The notes under the pieces are model-generated. The model had not been told where the DNA came from and searched no databases. It worked only from the letters and a program-made list of their open reading frames with translations. The position numbers were made by a program, and so were the translations under genes. Below are positions 9,158 to 20,811 of a stretch of DNA of 64,000 nt, piece after piece; positions within the stretch are counted from its first letter, which is position 1, and each line of letters starts with the position of its first letter. Source of the stretch: Flammula alnicola (Eukaryota > Basidiomycota > Agaricomycetes > Agaricales > Strophariaceae); the NCBI GenBank assembly GCA_015499995.1, contig JADNRV010000049.1:1-64000 (forward strand). The letters are read 5' to 3'.

Positions 9158-9536
9158 CCTTTAAATCTGTAGATCTCTTGGATAAGGGACTTGACACGGC
9201 GGTCGCCGAATAATTTCGAATGAGCGCTCGTGCCCAATTTACAGTCTCCTTTTATATCCGAGATTTCCCCCCTTTTCCTGTTAAACGTCTCTAATAGTGT
9301 GCGTCATGTACCAAAAACAACATCGCGTCATGGACGCATCTGGGTCAAACTGTACCCAGATTCCTTTTGTCCTGCCGCTTAGGGCTAAGACTACCTGAAT
9401 CGGGTTTTACTCAGATAAATTCCCCGTCTCCTTTTCCATCTCGGGCACTGAGGCGCGTGACAGGAGACCGCGCGTGCCAGAGGTCCCTATTCTGGGTGCC
9501 GTTCATTGGACTGGAGTAAAATTCTTTTAAACTCGA
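9158..9536 (-). repeat. Ngaro split direct repeat A1
   Basis: 379 bp forming the 5' end of the element, matching 4288-4666. Its inner end is 35 nt from the gag start codon, so it is the likely promoter and 5' leader. Confidence 0.95.
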
Positions 9537-10803
9537 TGTAACTTACACTTGGGTACTTATGCCGTAGGATTTACCGATCGCTGGCGGGTGCCGAGGATGC
9601 CGAGGGTCCACGTGACTCTCGATTTACAAGGTCACGTGTGCGCTGCGCCGCCTCCCCTTCCACCAACGCGGCGGGCAGCGCGCTCTCGACGCTCTTGCCT
9701 TGGGACGGACGGATTGCCTTGGGACAGACGGATTACGGATTGATGGCTCGGAGATAAGTACGAATAAAACGCTATGAATAAAACGCGTCCAAAAATAGTC
9801 TTTCTTCGACAGCGCCTGTTGTTCGGCGCCTGTTGTTCGGGTCCTTCCCACCGCCTCTCGCATGCCCTCCCCTGCCCCCTCTTCGATTAGACACTCGATT
9901 AGACACTTACAACACTTATACAGCTGATATAAAATATATAATGGTTGTAAAATGCGATATACCCTTTGATATGACAGATATGACAAATGGCATGAATGAA
10001 TTGCATGAATGCCCTCAATAAGCTAAAATCACCCGGTTTGCTCATATAAGTATTGTTCTGGCAGCATAAGTAGTCATAAGAACTTATTTTCGAACAATTT
10101 ACCGTAAATCAGCTCGATTTACGGTCAATTTACAGCGAACCCGAGCTGGTTCACGACCCCATTTGCTTATTTTCAATTCCTCAGAGGTCCCTTGACCCTG
10201 TCAGGGCCCAAGGGACCTGTTCGGCTCATGAACGCACAGCTGTCAGGTGCCGAAACCATGTAAAAAAGGTGCAGAGGGGTGTCCTTGAGGCCTCTGTGCT
10301 TGCATTCTCTGCAATAAATTTTTGTACTTTAATTTACAGGCATCTGAAGCAGGCATCTGAAGCTAAAAACCTCGAAAATGGCTTGTTTCCGAGGCTCAAA
10401 ATTCCAAAATTTGCCTCACAATGTACTTTACTATTTCGCGGCACGTCTTGCCAAGCCGAAAATGACATTCTCGCCTTTCCCTTTCGAGTTTCGTGGGTTC
10501 TCGCATCAGGGTTACACATGTCACGTGCCAGGCGTAAATCCAGGCGTAAATCCATCGAAATAACCCTACTTATTCGGAGTTTTTTCCGCAACCCTAGATT
10601 CCTTGAAGTTCAAGAAAACCAGCTGGGTCACGTGTCATGTAGGGCAGTCTTTGAATTTTATTTTAATTTATGTACGCCGCTATTTCAACATTTCGCCAAA
10701 ATGGCGGGGTATACGACCTTGATACGACCATGAATCTGATACTCTGATTCTTTTCTCACTGTATCTTTGGTAACTTGCCCAGTCTTTCCCAAGAACTTCT
10801 TCC
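9537..10803. other. Intergenic with many short tandem duplications
   Basis: No convincing gene. The stretch is unusual for back-to-back duplicated words of 10-19 nt, for example gcgcctgttgttcg twice (about 9810), cgattagacact (about 9884), aggcatctgaagc (about 10338) and aggcgtaaatcc (about 10530). A perfect 10-bp stem hairpin (accgtaaatc, loop agctc) sits at 10101-10125. Three TCACGTG-type E-boxes occur (about 9634, 10519 and 10627). The last part must hold the promoter of the MYND gene. Confidence 0.5.
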
Positions 10804-12478
10804 ATGGATCCCCGCTTCGCCCACTGCACATGCAAGACGGTCAAACAATCCAAGGGCGTTTCGAGTTCAAGTTGCCTTCCAACTTGTCAGGCAGTTCGAG
10901 CCTGGCAGGAGATGGTCTCGACTCTACCACCCCACAAGGCAGTGGCAGAAGCTGCGAAGGTGGACCCCATGTCTCCGCTTGTCAACGCAGTGGCGACCAA
11001 AGCCGGCAACCCATTATACCGTCGTGCGGGGGCACCAGCGATGTTTGTCAAACACATGCTGAACAGCAAACCCACGGACCCGGATGCGCTCGATGTCCCA
11101 TACTGGAAGAACCCCGTCATGGGTCTTGGCAACACACTTGCTGGGATTCTACGTGAAAATAGTGAAGTTCAAGATGCCGCGATACTTCAAGAGTTGCGTG
11201 CGGCCTATCCCAGAATCATCGATGTTCTTTGGCGCGACTTTGCTCTCTTGAAGCAGCCCGGATCGGACGGCGATGAGAGCAGGATCAGTGTATCGAATAT
11301 GATTCGGGCTTTTCTCAAAGATCGGACCTTCAAGCGGTACATAAATGATTTTTTATCTGACGAAATTTTACTCATCCAGCATAGGGCAGTGGTCGAGGTG
11401 AAGACCATCACCATTGTGGTACAATGTTGGCTGGAGACAACCCCGGATTCTTGTTCACGAGCTATATCGCGAATATCTACGACAGATGCCATGACGGTCC
11501 TTTTCTCGTCACTGAACAACCCACCTCCTGAATACCTGGACATCGCATTCAAAGCTTTTGACACGTCGTACCTTATTTCCCGAGTTGTTTCATACCTCAA
11601 GGACAAGAACCTGTCGGGGACCGACCTGACCCAGGAGGTACCATTACTCTCCCACTTCATCGTTCGTAAAGAACCTTTCCTCGCTCCTTTTGTCAGAGGA
11701 CGTGTCCATAAATACCTCATGGCCGCCACACTTCGCCACCTGAAATCTAGTGGACAGAATCCGGAGCTCATCGAGCAGATTCTCGAGGACGCAGCGATCT
11801 TCACAGAGTCAGCGAAGACTTTCTCCTTATGAAAATCTACTGATCGTGACCACTTTCCAGTCGATTGACCACCAGCGCAGACGATCCGGTGGAGATGTTC
11901 ACCAAACTCTTTTCCAGCACATGTATGGCCGAGGTTGGCGTAGCCGGTCTCAAAGTGACGAGCAAAGTTCCCACTCAAGGCCACAATGGGCCCATTGAGC
12001 CCTGGTTCGATATCTTCGAGCGCGTCTGGCACTGCATCACCTGCGAGACGCCGCACGGGCGGTGCAGGTATCAAGCCACGCCTGCGATGATGCAAGCAGC
12101 GAAAGCGGCCTTTGAGCCGCTCGCAATACCGATGTTGCGCTGGCTCCGTGTCGACGAGGCGCAGCACCAGCGGAAATATATTAACCTGTGGTCGCAGATT
12201 ATCAGCAAGCTTGGGATGACAGGCGCCTCGATCCGTGAAAGGCACCGCCTGGAGAGGAAGTGTTGTAATATAATTTGTCCGGCACGCGTTGAGGGTGTAA
12301 CGACAGGGAAGAAGTCATCGTGCGCCCTCTGCCAATCAGTATATTACTGCGATCGAGCGTGTCAGAAGGAGTAAGTGTTTTTCTCTATCTAGCGATGCAA
12401 GCTCACAATCTATATCGTTTCAGAGACTGGAAGAACCATAAGGAGGAGTGCAAGCGGATGGCGGCCATGGCTCAATGA
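10804..12478 (+). CDS. MYND-type zinc-finger protein
   Basis: Three exons (10804-11807, 11861-12370, 12424-12478; introns of 53 nt) join without a frame break to give 522 residues. The C-terminus is a MYND finger, a zinc-binding protein-interaction module: CCNIICPARV, CALCQSVYYC, DRACQKEDW, then NHKEEC split across the last intron, supplying the Cys/His ligands. The preceding 460 residues are helical without a recognisable catalytic domain; no SET domain is present. Large families of such proteins exist in Agaricomycetes, mostly of unknown function. Kozak context and the lack of an upstream in-frame Met support the start. It converges with the glucanase gene. Confidence 0.85.
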
Positions 12479-12865
12479 GAGGATTGCCTTGCTTTATGAC
12501 TGATTTTATGATCATTTTTGTTTTATATTTAGCAGATCAGAGAATATTGCATGGTATATCAATTTCGAGTTTCGTGGTAGTAACAAGGACCTACCTATGT
12601 ATATATACAAGCAATTGGGATAGTTATGATTGAAAGGGGGCAACAAATACCCCATCGTCTAACTTGTTTAAAACACCGTGAGTGCTAATAAGAACAAAGT
12701 TAATGGAGCAATTTGGGTACAAATCGATGAATAAGTTATACGGCGGTTCAGATGCTGCCTCCAATCGTGAAATAGAAGATAGATTAGGTATCGTGATAAA
12801 CGAAGCACTAAGTTGGACGCGTCTGGTGGCATCAAGTCATTATTTCAAGGCTTGAGCGTGGATAC

Positions 12866-15391
12866 TTAGTACTGGACCTTGATCCTCATCGAGTTTGACC
12901 TGACAGAATTAGTTGTGTTGTATGTAGTCGCCTTGATTGCATCGGGCGAAGTGGCATTCTGGAAGCCTGGAACGCCTCTTGCACTCGCTGCATTTCCAGT
13001 TGCAGGTGCAAACCACCATAAAGTTGTCACGCCTACAGGGAAGGTATATGTGGCCTGCGTATACACAAAGTCGAGGATCAAAAAGACATAAAATCGTTGA
13101 TGAAAACAATTCTGACCTGCATTCCTCGGAACTCAATCGTCGTAGTCACTGGTTGTGGGTTCCAGGTAGTAGATGCACTATCGTCCCCTTATAAAAGTGG
13201 AAATATCAGAACGAGGTGCCCTGATTGGATAAGTTATAGGCCGACTTACAATTCAAAACGACAATCGAGTATCTTAACCAATCACTCGAGGACACTCGAC
13301 CTGTAACATAGGCTCCTACTCGTAGCGCCCAGCTCAGAGACCCTCCGACAGTAACACCGATTCGTTGTCCGTAAGGACCTCCAGCGTCCTTCGGAATGAT
13401 CGCCTTCGAGGCTTGTGCCATGGAATAAACTATGACAAGTTAACCGGATCCATGAATATCAGTTTCAAAGCGACTCACATTCTTGGTTGAATGAATAGCT
13501 GCCATCACTGTTCACGGTAACCATAGGACGACATCCATTGCCGCCGCAGCTGTTCGTACCAGGCAACTTGGGGTTTCCATTACCATCAGCTGCGATGCTC
13601 CACATGAGTCCCTATTGGCCCGTATTCGGCTTCGATTCTCAAGTTAGCAAAGGGTGTCATACCGATTGAGAGAAGTGCTCTAAGCTTCCGATCCACCTTG
13701 CATAATCCCAGCTTCATCTTGCAGTCAGATAAAGCGAACACGACGTCTTACAAGTTATCCATATACCACTAAATCTCATGAGCAATGGAAGCCACAATAT
13801 TTAGATATAAACCTTACCTTGATATCACTCCACCAATCAGATCCAATGGTACCTGCGCACTCAGTGAAATAGATGGCCTATGCGCCAAAGAAAATCGATC
13901 AATGATGGAAGGCAGGTAGGAAAGTAGTTTTTTGTTTTACCTTCGATGGAAATGCGTTGTGGAACTGGTCTTGATTAGACACCGAGCCTGCGTAGCAATG
14001 GAAGGACACCCCTGTGAAGGCACTTGCATATGAATTCATCTTATCAAGGACAGGTTGAGTCTCGTGAGACCAGGTACATGAAAAATCGGTAAAGAAAACT
14101 CTCACCAATTGTACCGGATAAGCACCAGCGTCGTCCCAGTTGTGCTGAAATACGTTCTTCATTGAACTATACTACTAGGGCTTAAATTAAAGAACGGACC
14201 TCGTATCCCACGATTTTGACGCTCGAGAGGCCATTTGAATTAAGGAGGTTCCTAAGAGTGGTGCCGATCTGGCCCTCTACATCTGCACTCATGGTGCATG
14301 TTGGATAGGTCGGGTTACTGTTTTGCGGTTCATTCTGTAAGAGACTTTAAGACATTATATAACCACGACAGTCGGGCTACTGACCTGGATAGAGATCGCG
14401 TAGATAGGAAATCCTTTGCTTTGGAAGCCCTGGACGGCTTTCAGGAGGTACGTAGGATCTATGCTCGAACACTTCAGAGTCTGTGCCACGTCACAGAAGT
14501 GAGATAAGGTACTAACAGGAGCCAATATATTGCGACTGCAAAGATCCACCATTCATAGTACCACTATCTTTCATCCAACCAGGCTGGGAGTCATAAAAGT
14601 TAGTTGACATGAGCATCGATCGCTACGACATTCCTCGGCTTACCGGAGACCATGGAAGTAAGTGGATCTTGATCAAGCTGTTCGTCGACTGAATATCCTT
14701 GAGTACTGAGAAGACATATGAAGGAACGTTGTTGATGTTGAAATTGTTGAAACTGGTGTCTCCGCTGGTGTCGTCCAAGCTGTACACTAATTATAAATGG
14801 ATCAAAACCCAATCTAAAAATAGTTTACATTTACACCTACAGTTCGCCGAGAAGTCCGAGGCGCCTATGGGAACCCGTATGTAGTTCAATCCAGCGGCAT
14901 TGGCACCGTCAGTGGTTGTGAACATATACTGCAATAAGTTCCAATAGTTGCCAGAATTCTTAGTCTAAATCGATTTAGCGTGAGCAAGTGATGCAATTGA
15001 TATAAAAAAATGATGCGTACCTTCAGGTTGTTAAGTGTCAAAGCAGCAGAGTCCGCTGATCAAAGATGCTGTGAACGAACAGAAACGAAGAAAAAGAACA
15101 GCGCATACTCAATGAACTACCAAAGCCGACGATGGACTGATATAGCGTTCCGTCGTTGATGACGATGTCAGCACTTCCGATGGGTCCTGGGGTTACGAAG
15201 TTGATGGGAGACGAAGGGGCCAAGGATGTAAAGAGCTTCGATCTGTCCCATGTAGTTTGCCACTTTGTAAGCAATGTTAGAAATAATTTGGCAATTAAAG
15301 GTCAGAGAAAAGGACTTACGATGTCCCAGATTTGTTGGGAGGCCACTGGAAGCGTGAAGATCGAGAGACCAAAGATCAGCGAGGTACGCAT
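12866..15391 (-). CDS. Secreted GH30 glycoside hydrolase, likely endo-beta-1,6-glucanase
   Basis: Intron-rich gene (about a dozen exons). Exon 1 (15391-15320) encodes a signal peptide, MRTSLIFGLSIFTLPVAS. Family 30 signatures follow: IVGFGSSLS near the N-terminus, NYWNLLQYMF and GLNYIRVPIG, an acid/base glutamate in AISIQNEPQNS (joined across the intron near 14385-14335), FHCYAG, and the nucleophile in AIYFTECAGTIGSDWW (about 13870-13820). The product ends TYTFPVGVTTLWWFAPA...RIKVQY. GH30 enzymes of this type in basidiomycetes cleave beta-1,6-glucan and act on fungal cell walls, relevant for wall remodelling or mycoparasitism. A glucosylceramidase-like activity is the main alternative. Internal exon joins were only checked at the catalytic motifs. 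Confidence 0.88.
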
Positions 15392-17198
15392 TGTTGTGTA
15401 ACTTGTCGAAACACACCTTCAGTCAGTTCAATTATATACCTGTCGTCCTTGCAACGGTCCGATTCAGGAGAAAGTGCTGTTCAGGAGTCCTTATCACATG
15501 CTGGGAAGGTGAGATCTATGTTGCGAGCAGCATGTCATCCGAGGATGGCGGATGGGCAGACAATGTCCATTGGGGGGGATGATGAGAATTAAGCTGCAGC
15601 CCTCACTATTCCAGGAAAGGCGGAGTTAGATTGAGTAGAATACAGAGTATGTAGATATGAGAAGCCTACAAAGAGAGCTATCGGCGAGGGACTCCGATAG
15701 CAGTATGGTCCTTTGGATTGAATTGTCTTTGTTGGTTGTGAGGATATTGAGTTACAGGTCTGGACAATGGAAGCGAGGAACATCGAGGCTCCATGAGGTC
15801 AAAAGCAGAAAACACTGGATCTGAGAGCCACCACGAAAATAAATCTCAATGCAACACGATGAAACTTATTATTTTGAGAACTTCTCGGATTGACGGGAGT
15901 AGTACAAAAGAGTTGTAGTCGAGTCGCGAGGATTGAGTTCAAGGAAGAGTCACGCCGGCGTTTTGTTTTAGGCGAATTCGGCCAAATAACCATGTGTTCT
16001 TCCACAGGGCATAACGCGAGAATCAGTGTCGGAACGAGGAAACCTTGCAAGAAGTACAACGCCGAGAGGTTCGGAAATGATCATCTGGGGTGGCACATAA
16101 CCTGCAACTCCTATAGACATCCAGTGGTTCGACGTACATACATAGAGCAAGTGCAGGGGACAGAATAACCGATACCGGAGAAATTAGGAATCTGCAGATA
16201 CGAGCATGAGTCGTCAATGCACATGCTCCAACAAGTCACGTACCGCAAGTTGTCCCCGCCCATGCCCTGGAGAGCGAGGGCTTCTCTGGGCTTCTTTGAG
16301 AAGTTTAAATTTATTCCGGAAGCACGTGGACCTCTGAGTGGATGACTAGCCATGGGGAGTCTCAGTTACATGGATCCATTGCTGCTGAGTGAAAAGGTGG
16401 ACCACATGTTGTTGGGAAACATTCGTTGTGATAGTCGGGTTTTGGCACATGCCGTTGCCTTCGACGGTTGCAAGATGAGACCCGCAAGAGACGCTACCCG
16501 GAACTCAATATGCGATGAACGACCAGCTAAGTTCCGGGAGTAGCAGCGTAGAGGTATAACCCCATCGAAAACGTCAAGAGCAGTTTGGGAGATTATAACA
16601 CCGTCTTGAGAGACGCCCATAGATCAGCAGAGATGATATGCCTCCAAGGAATTAACCTTCTTGACATTTGTCGAACATGACTTCTCCCTTCTAAGCCGCT
16701 GTCCTCTGTCAACCGAGAGACTGCTAGACCAGATAGTAATCATGTCTGGTCACATCGATGGAGTGCCATAATGCAATGTGCATACTCATTCGGCATTGCT
16801 CTCTTGAGCGTTTCGACGTGGAAGATATGGATCTCACCGTAGTAGATCCCAGTTGTATGGATGAGTGCTTCTAGCATCGAATATTTAGAGTTGCAGCCTT
16901 GCAACCCAGGTTGGGGAGACACCTTTAAGCGGTGTAGTTGCTACCCTCAGGTAGAAAGTCGACTTCTACAAGAGGTCATATAGTATGAAGTGGGATCATC
17001 AGGGATGTGGAGGCCTTGTGGAGGACAGACGTTTGAAAGTTTCCTCATGCCAATTGCCAATGCCAATGGGTCGAGAAAGTTTATTGAAATCACGTGAGCG
17101 TAATTACCTCTCGTCATCGCCGGCCAACGACGAAAAGCCTTCACTCGTCGACCAGCTCGTCCTCGGGAGGGACCAGCTTCTAAAAGAAATTAGCTTCG
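15392..17198. other. Intergenic, nothing recognised
   Basis: About 1.8 kb upstream of both the glucanase (-) and the rcy1-like gene (+), so it holds two divergent promoters. Only short, unsupported open frames occur on either strand. Confidence 0.45.
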
Positions 17199-20100
17199 AT
17201 GGAGAAATTCGCAACATTAGAACCCGTGAAACTCTATTCATCGGCAGCTTCCACTGGTGCGCGTTTTCTCTCTCGGGCGACTGGACACAAACCAGCAGAG
17301 CTTGCACCACCTCTTGTCGGTCGGTTACCATCGGATCTTCACCTTCTAATTATTTCTCATCTACCAATACCCGATATCTCTTCGTACAGCAGATGCTGTC
17401 GCGCCACCGCTGCCTTCGTCAGAGATGAGACAACTTGGGAGAAGCGTTGGAAGGCCTTGGGCATCGACAAAGACACGGCTTTCAAGAAGGTGTTGGATGT
17501 ACTGGAGCGGAAATCGAACGAAAAAGCCGTAGCTTCTCGTGCAGCCGCTCCTCCAGTCATCCCAGTGGATGACGAATTCGGGGACTTCACCGTCGCGGAT
17601 GTGTTCGGCCAACCTCCTCCAGACGAAATGGGGGATTTCGTTGGAGCATTCCAGAATATGAACCCCGTTTCTGTAGTCTCGCCGAAATCTCCGTCATATC
17701 CACCCCCACCACTGAAGGACAACTTCAGGACCAAATACATTCGCGTCCATTCTCTTCTCAAGCCCCTCACTCGCCTGCTCTCTTCAGCTCCTCATATCGT
17801 CCTTTCCGATTTGGCGTCGGAAGTTACTCTATCTCTTTATGAAGAAGCTAAAACACTGCGACTTCTATCTTTATTCCTGTCGCCAGCAATACAACCTGTA
17901 CGCCAATGGGATAACCTATTCTCATCGCTACGCACGGCAATGGATCGATTCGATTCCTCGCTCCTGGCCGCTTTCGACGTCGCAGATGGAAAGGGAGATG
18001 AAGCGGGCATGAGAGAGGCAGCAGAGTCTAGTTGGGAGGTTTGGGACCCCAGCAGCGGCGACTGGGAAATGGGCAAGGTTTGGGCAGAGAAGAGGGAGAT
18101 CTTTTATCAGCAAGGACGTTGGAGGGCCCTCGACAATTTCACGTGAGTAGCGTTACAGCCAACGTTAGCTTGACAGCGTGCTTATTTTTCCATCAGGACG
18201 GAGGGGCAACTGGATTTCGGCGCTATGGACGAATTCATGGAAGTCATCCTAAGCGCAATTCGCGAACATGGAGCACGAGCTGTCCGTGTTTTCCCTCCTG
18301 CATCCCAGGTGCTTCTCCTGTTCTCCGAGCGCCTCGCGAACGAAGTGGTGAGATATTTCTAAATGACATTCTTCGTTTTTGACCAACCAAGCAACTATTG
18401 TAGGTCGGCGAGTATATTACCACTCTCCTGGCACATGCACGCGAGATTTCGAATGACATATACCTCAAATCTGCCGCAGCCTCCTTTCGCGAGGCGTGGA
18501 AAATGGTCGACGCGATCATGGAAGTTGCTCACCAAAGAAAAGACTCGAATGTCGACAGGAATAAGGCAGAAGATGTCGTGTAAGTGCTCCTTTATTTGAG
18601 TGTAGATGCTGTTTTGACCTTGCCATGCAATGAAATAGATACCAAATGTTCGAAACGAATATGGATGAGTATCTCGATGAAGAGGTCGAGTCTGTGAAAC
18701 TTGCGTTCGACGTCATCTGTAAAGGCTGGGATCGAGAGGTAGGTTGCAATATAATCATTTTTTTAATCTTTGGATATTTATTCTAGCTAGGCCTTGGCAT
18801 CAACTCCTACCACGGCAGACGGAACCAGACAATTCCTGGCTTCGCAAAACCCAGCCATGCTCAAAAGAAATGTGCTTGCGTCTTTCACGAGTCTGCTTCT
18901 ACTTCCCGTTACGATTGTCCCTCGAACTGTGGGTGTCGTCGGTGGAGCGTTGATGACGGGAGGCACTGCTGCTGTTCAAGGTATCGCCATGCTTAACCCC
19001 CAGCGATGGGGCGGCGGCGGCAGCAGCGGCGGAGGCACAGCAGCTCCCGCGGGGTATTCCAGAAACCTGGAAAAGGATAGTGGAACGTTGTTCGAGGTTG
19101 AAGGCGAGGAAGAGGAGGACTATGTTCCGATGATGAGGGGCGCACAGGAAAAGAAGTCGGGTATGCTTTTATATGCTTTCATCCAGTTGATTCTGTGCAA
19201 CTCATGTTCTTGGTTATATCCGGGCGTTCATGTCAGTCTCCTTGGCCCAACTGGATATTAGCTCTCCGACACCTCTCATGAGACCGTCCAATAATATCTC
19301 ACCACTACCGAGCGGCAGCTCTGGCACGACACACCAGCTTGACCTGTTACTATCGCTTGACGTCGCGCTCGAAATCATCCACGCCGATCGTGAGTCCTTG
19401 AAGCGTGTGGAGACGTTTGCGGGCTATCCAGGACATTATGGACATAGGGTTCGGGATACCATTGAGGAGCTTTTTATTCTTATGCTGCAAGCGCTTGGAG
19501 ACCAGCATGTTTCCAGGGGATTTGCACAGTGCGCTTTTCATGATTCTTCAAACAATCGATTGTTATTGACCTTTTATTATTCTAACAGGGCTACTGAAAG
19601 GATGCAGAACTATAAACCCGCAGAGCATTCTGATACATCAAGTGTTGCTCCGTTGGTCCAGTTCTTCGAGCTGGTTCACATTGGTGATACCATTCAGTCG
19701 ATTATGCAAGTGTACTTCGACAAAGAACTGGTAGGCAATTCATTCGCCCTTGCTTATTGCTCTCTCATTAAGATCGCTAGGCACCTCACATCGACAAAAC
19801 CGACTTCTTGAATGCTGTTGTACGAGAGAAGAAGCGTTTCGAGAATTCTCTTGATGATTCCGTGGCGACGGGGTTGAACGCTGGTACTGAGGTGCTGATG
19901 AACCAGGTCAGTTGTCTGCTTTAGCACCACCCGTCAATGCTAACGTGTAATTTACCAGGTTGAGCATATCATTCTGACTCTGACAAAAGTAAGAGAGTAC
20001 TACCCTCCTGAAGATACCCCTCTCGAGCTTGGACCGACGAGGGGGTGCCAAGAAGCGATTCTATGCTTAGAAAATCACTGCAAGTTGCTGAAAGGGAGCA

Positions 20101-20671
20101 CCAGCAAGGAGGTTTTGGAAGTATTTTACCAGGAGATCGGATTACGATTGATCGGGTATGCGGGTTCTACTTGGATTTTTTCCGTGCAACATTGTGCTCA
20201 TCATACGAATTTCAAGGATTCTCCAAAAGCACATCAAGCGGCAAATCATTTCTTTGAGCGGCGGATTTCAGGTTATAGCTGATCTGAATGCTTATAATGC
20301 GTTTATCGCCTCTCTTAGGGTATAGTACCCCAGCTTATTTCCACTCTAAATTTGTCAATTTGACATTATCTGTGCAGATACCAGCGATTTCTGCCGACTT
20401 TTCTCATCTCAAAATGCTTGGGCATGTTTACGTCGTTGAAGATGCCAAGGACCTTGCCCAGATCGTGAAGGATGTGGCGAGATATGGAGGGGAGTATAGA
20501 CCTGAGGTTCGATGAGTCTGCTGTTTCTATTCATTGCGCCCATCTAACTTTCCCTTCCCATAGGACGTTTATGAGTTCATTCAAAGACGCTCAGATTGGA
20601 AGAAAATAGAGAAAATAGTCGACAAAACTATGTATAATCTGAGTTTCAAAGAGGATTGCACAGTTTGTTGA
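17199..20671 (+). CDS. rcy1: F-box and exocyst Sec10-like recycling protein (Rcy1/Pof6)
   Basis: Large gene with about ten short introns. The N-terminus has an F-box at residues 43-90 (RLPSDLHLLIISHLPIPDIS...WEKRWKALG), which in this family binds Skp1. A long helical region follows that resembles exocyst Sec10/Rcy1: TKYIRVHSLLKPLTRLLSSA, VLLLFSERLANE, KSAAASFREAWKMVDAI, VHIGDTIQSIMQVYFDKEL, DKTDFLNAVVREKKRFENSLD and HLKMLGHVYVVEDAKDL. Yeast Rcy1 and fission-yeast Pof6 act in endosome-to-surface recycling. The protein ends in CTVC, a plausible CaaX prenylation box, as known for yeast Rcy1. A Gly/Ser-rich linker and an acidic EGEEEEDY stretch lie in the middle. The first exon donor is at 18143. 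It converges with the beta-lactamase-fold gene 140 bp away. Confidence 0.88.
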
Positions 20672-20811
20672 AACATTGGTGCTGCATTCTATGCTCTTAT
20701 GCGTTGCATGGATATATTTACATTTGTACAGTTACATTTTTTGGACATTGTCACTAATATGTTGTAGCAATACCTGCCAGAGGGCATCGTCTCCAGTGTC
20801 GAGTCACTGAT

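Larger units (their letters stand above)
3096..9536 (-). mobile_element. Full-length Ngaro-type YR retrotransposon
   Basis: A 6,441-bp tyrosine-recombinase retrotransposon read on the minus strand. Its order is A1 (9536-9158), gag (9122-7854), RT/RNase H (to 6005), tyrosine recombinase (6032-5019), B1 (4823-4667), A2 (4666-4288), an extra ORF (4266-3319) and B2 (3252-3096). Split direct repeats in the pattern A1...B1A2...B2, a tyrosine recombinase instead of a DDE integrase, and the absence of LTRs are diagnostic of Ngaro/PAT-like elements; the lack of a methyltransferase and of inverted termini argues against DIRS proper. All reading frames are open and both repeat pairs appear identical by eye, so the insertion is recent and may be active. 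No target-site duplication is apparent, as expected for this class. Such elements are thought to integrate from a circular DNA through the A2/B1 junction. Confidence 0.93.

Noticed and set aside
3096..9536. Treating the long direct repeats as LTRs of a Gypsy/Copia element
   Set aside because: Two different repeat pairs (A and B) are interleaved as A1...B1A2...B2, no DDE integrase or protease is present, and a tyrosine recombinase is encoded.
3096..9536. Calling the element DIRS
   Set aside because: DIRS elements have inverted terminal repeats and usually a methyltransferase; neither is seen here.
10269..10733. 154-codon plus-strand frame
   Set aside because: It spans duplicated, AT-rich intergenic sequence and has no recognisable motif or splice context.
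16985..17428. Alternative plus-strand frame overlapping the start of the rcy1-like gene
   Set aside because: The overlapping frame from 17199 carries the F-box and the continuing exons; this one has no support.
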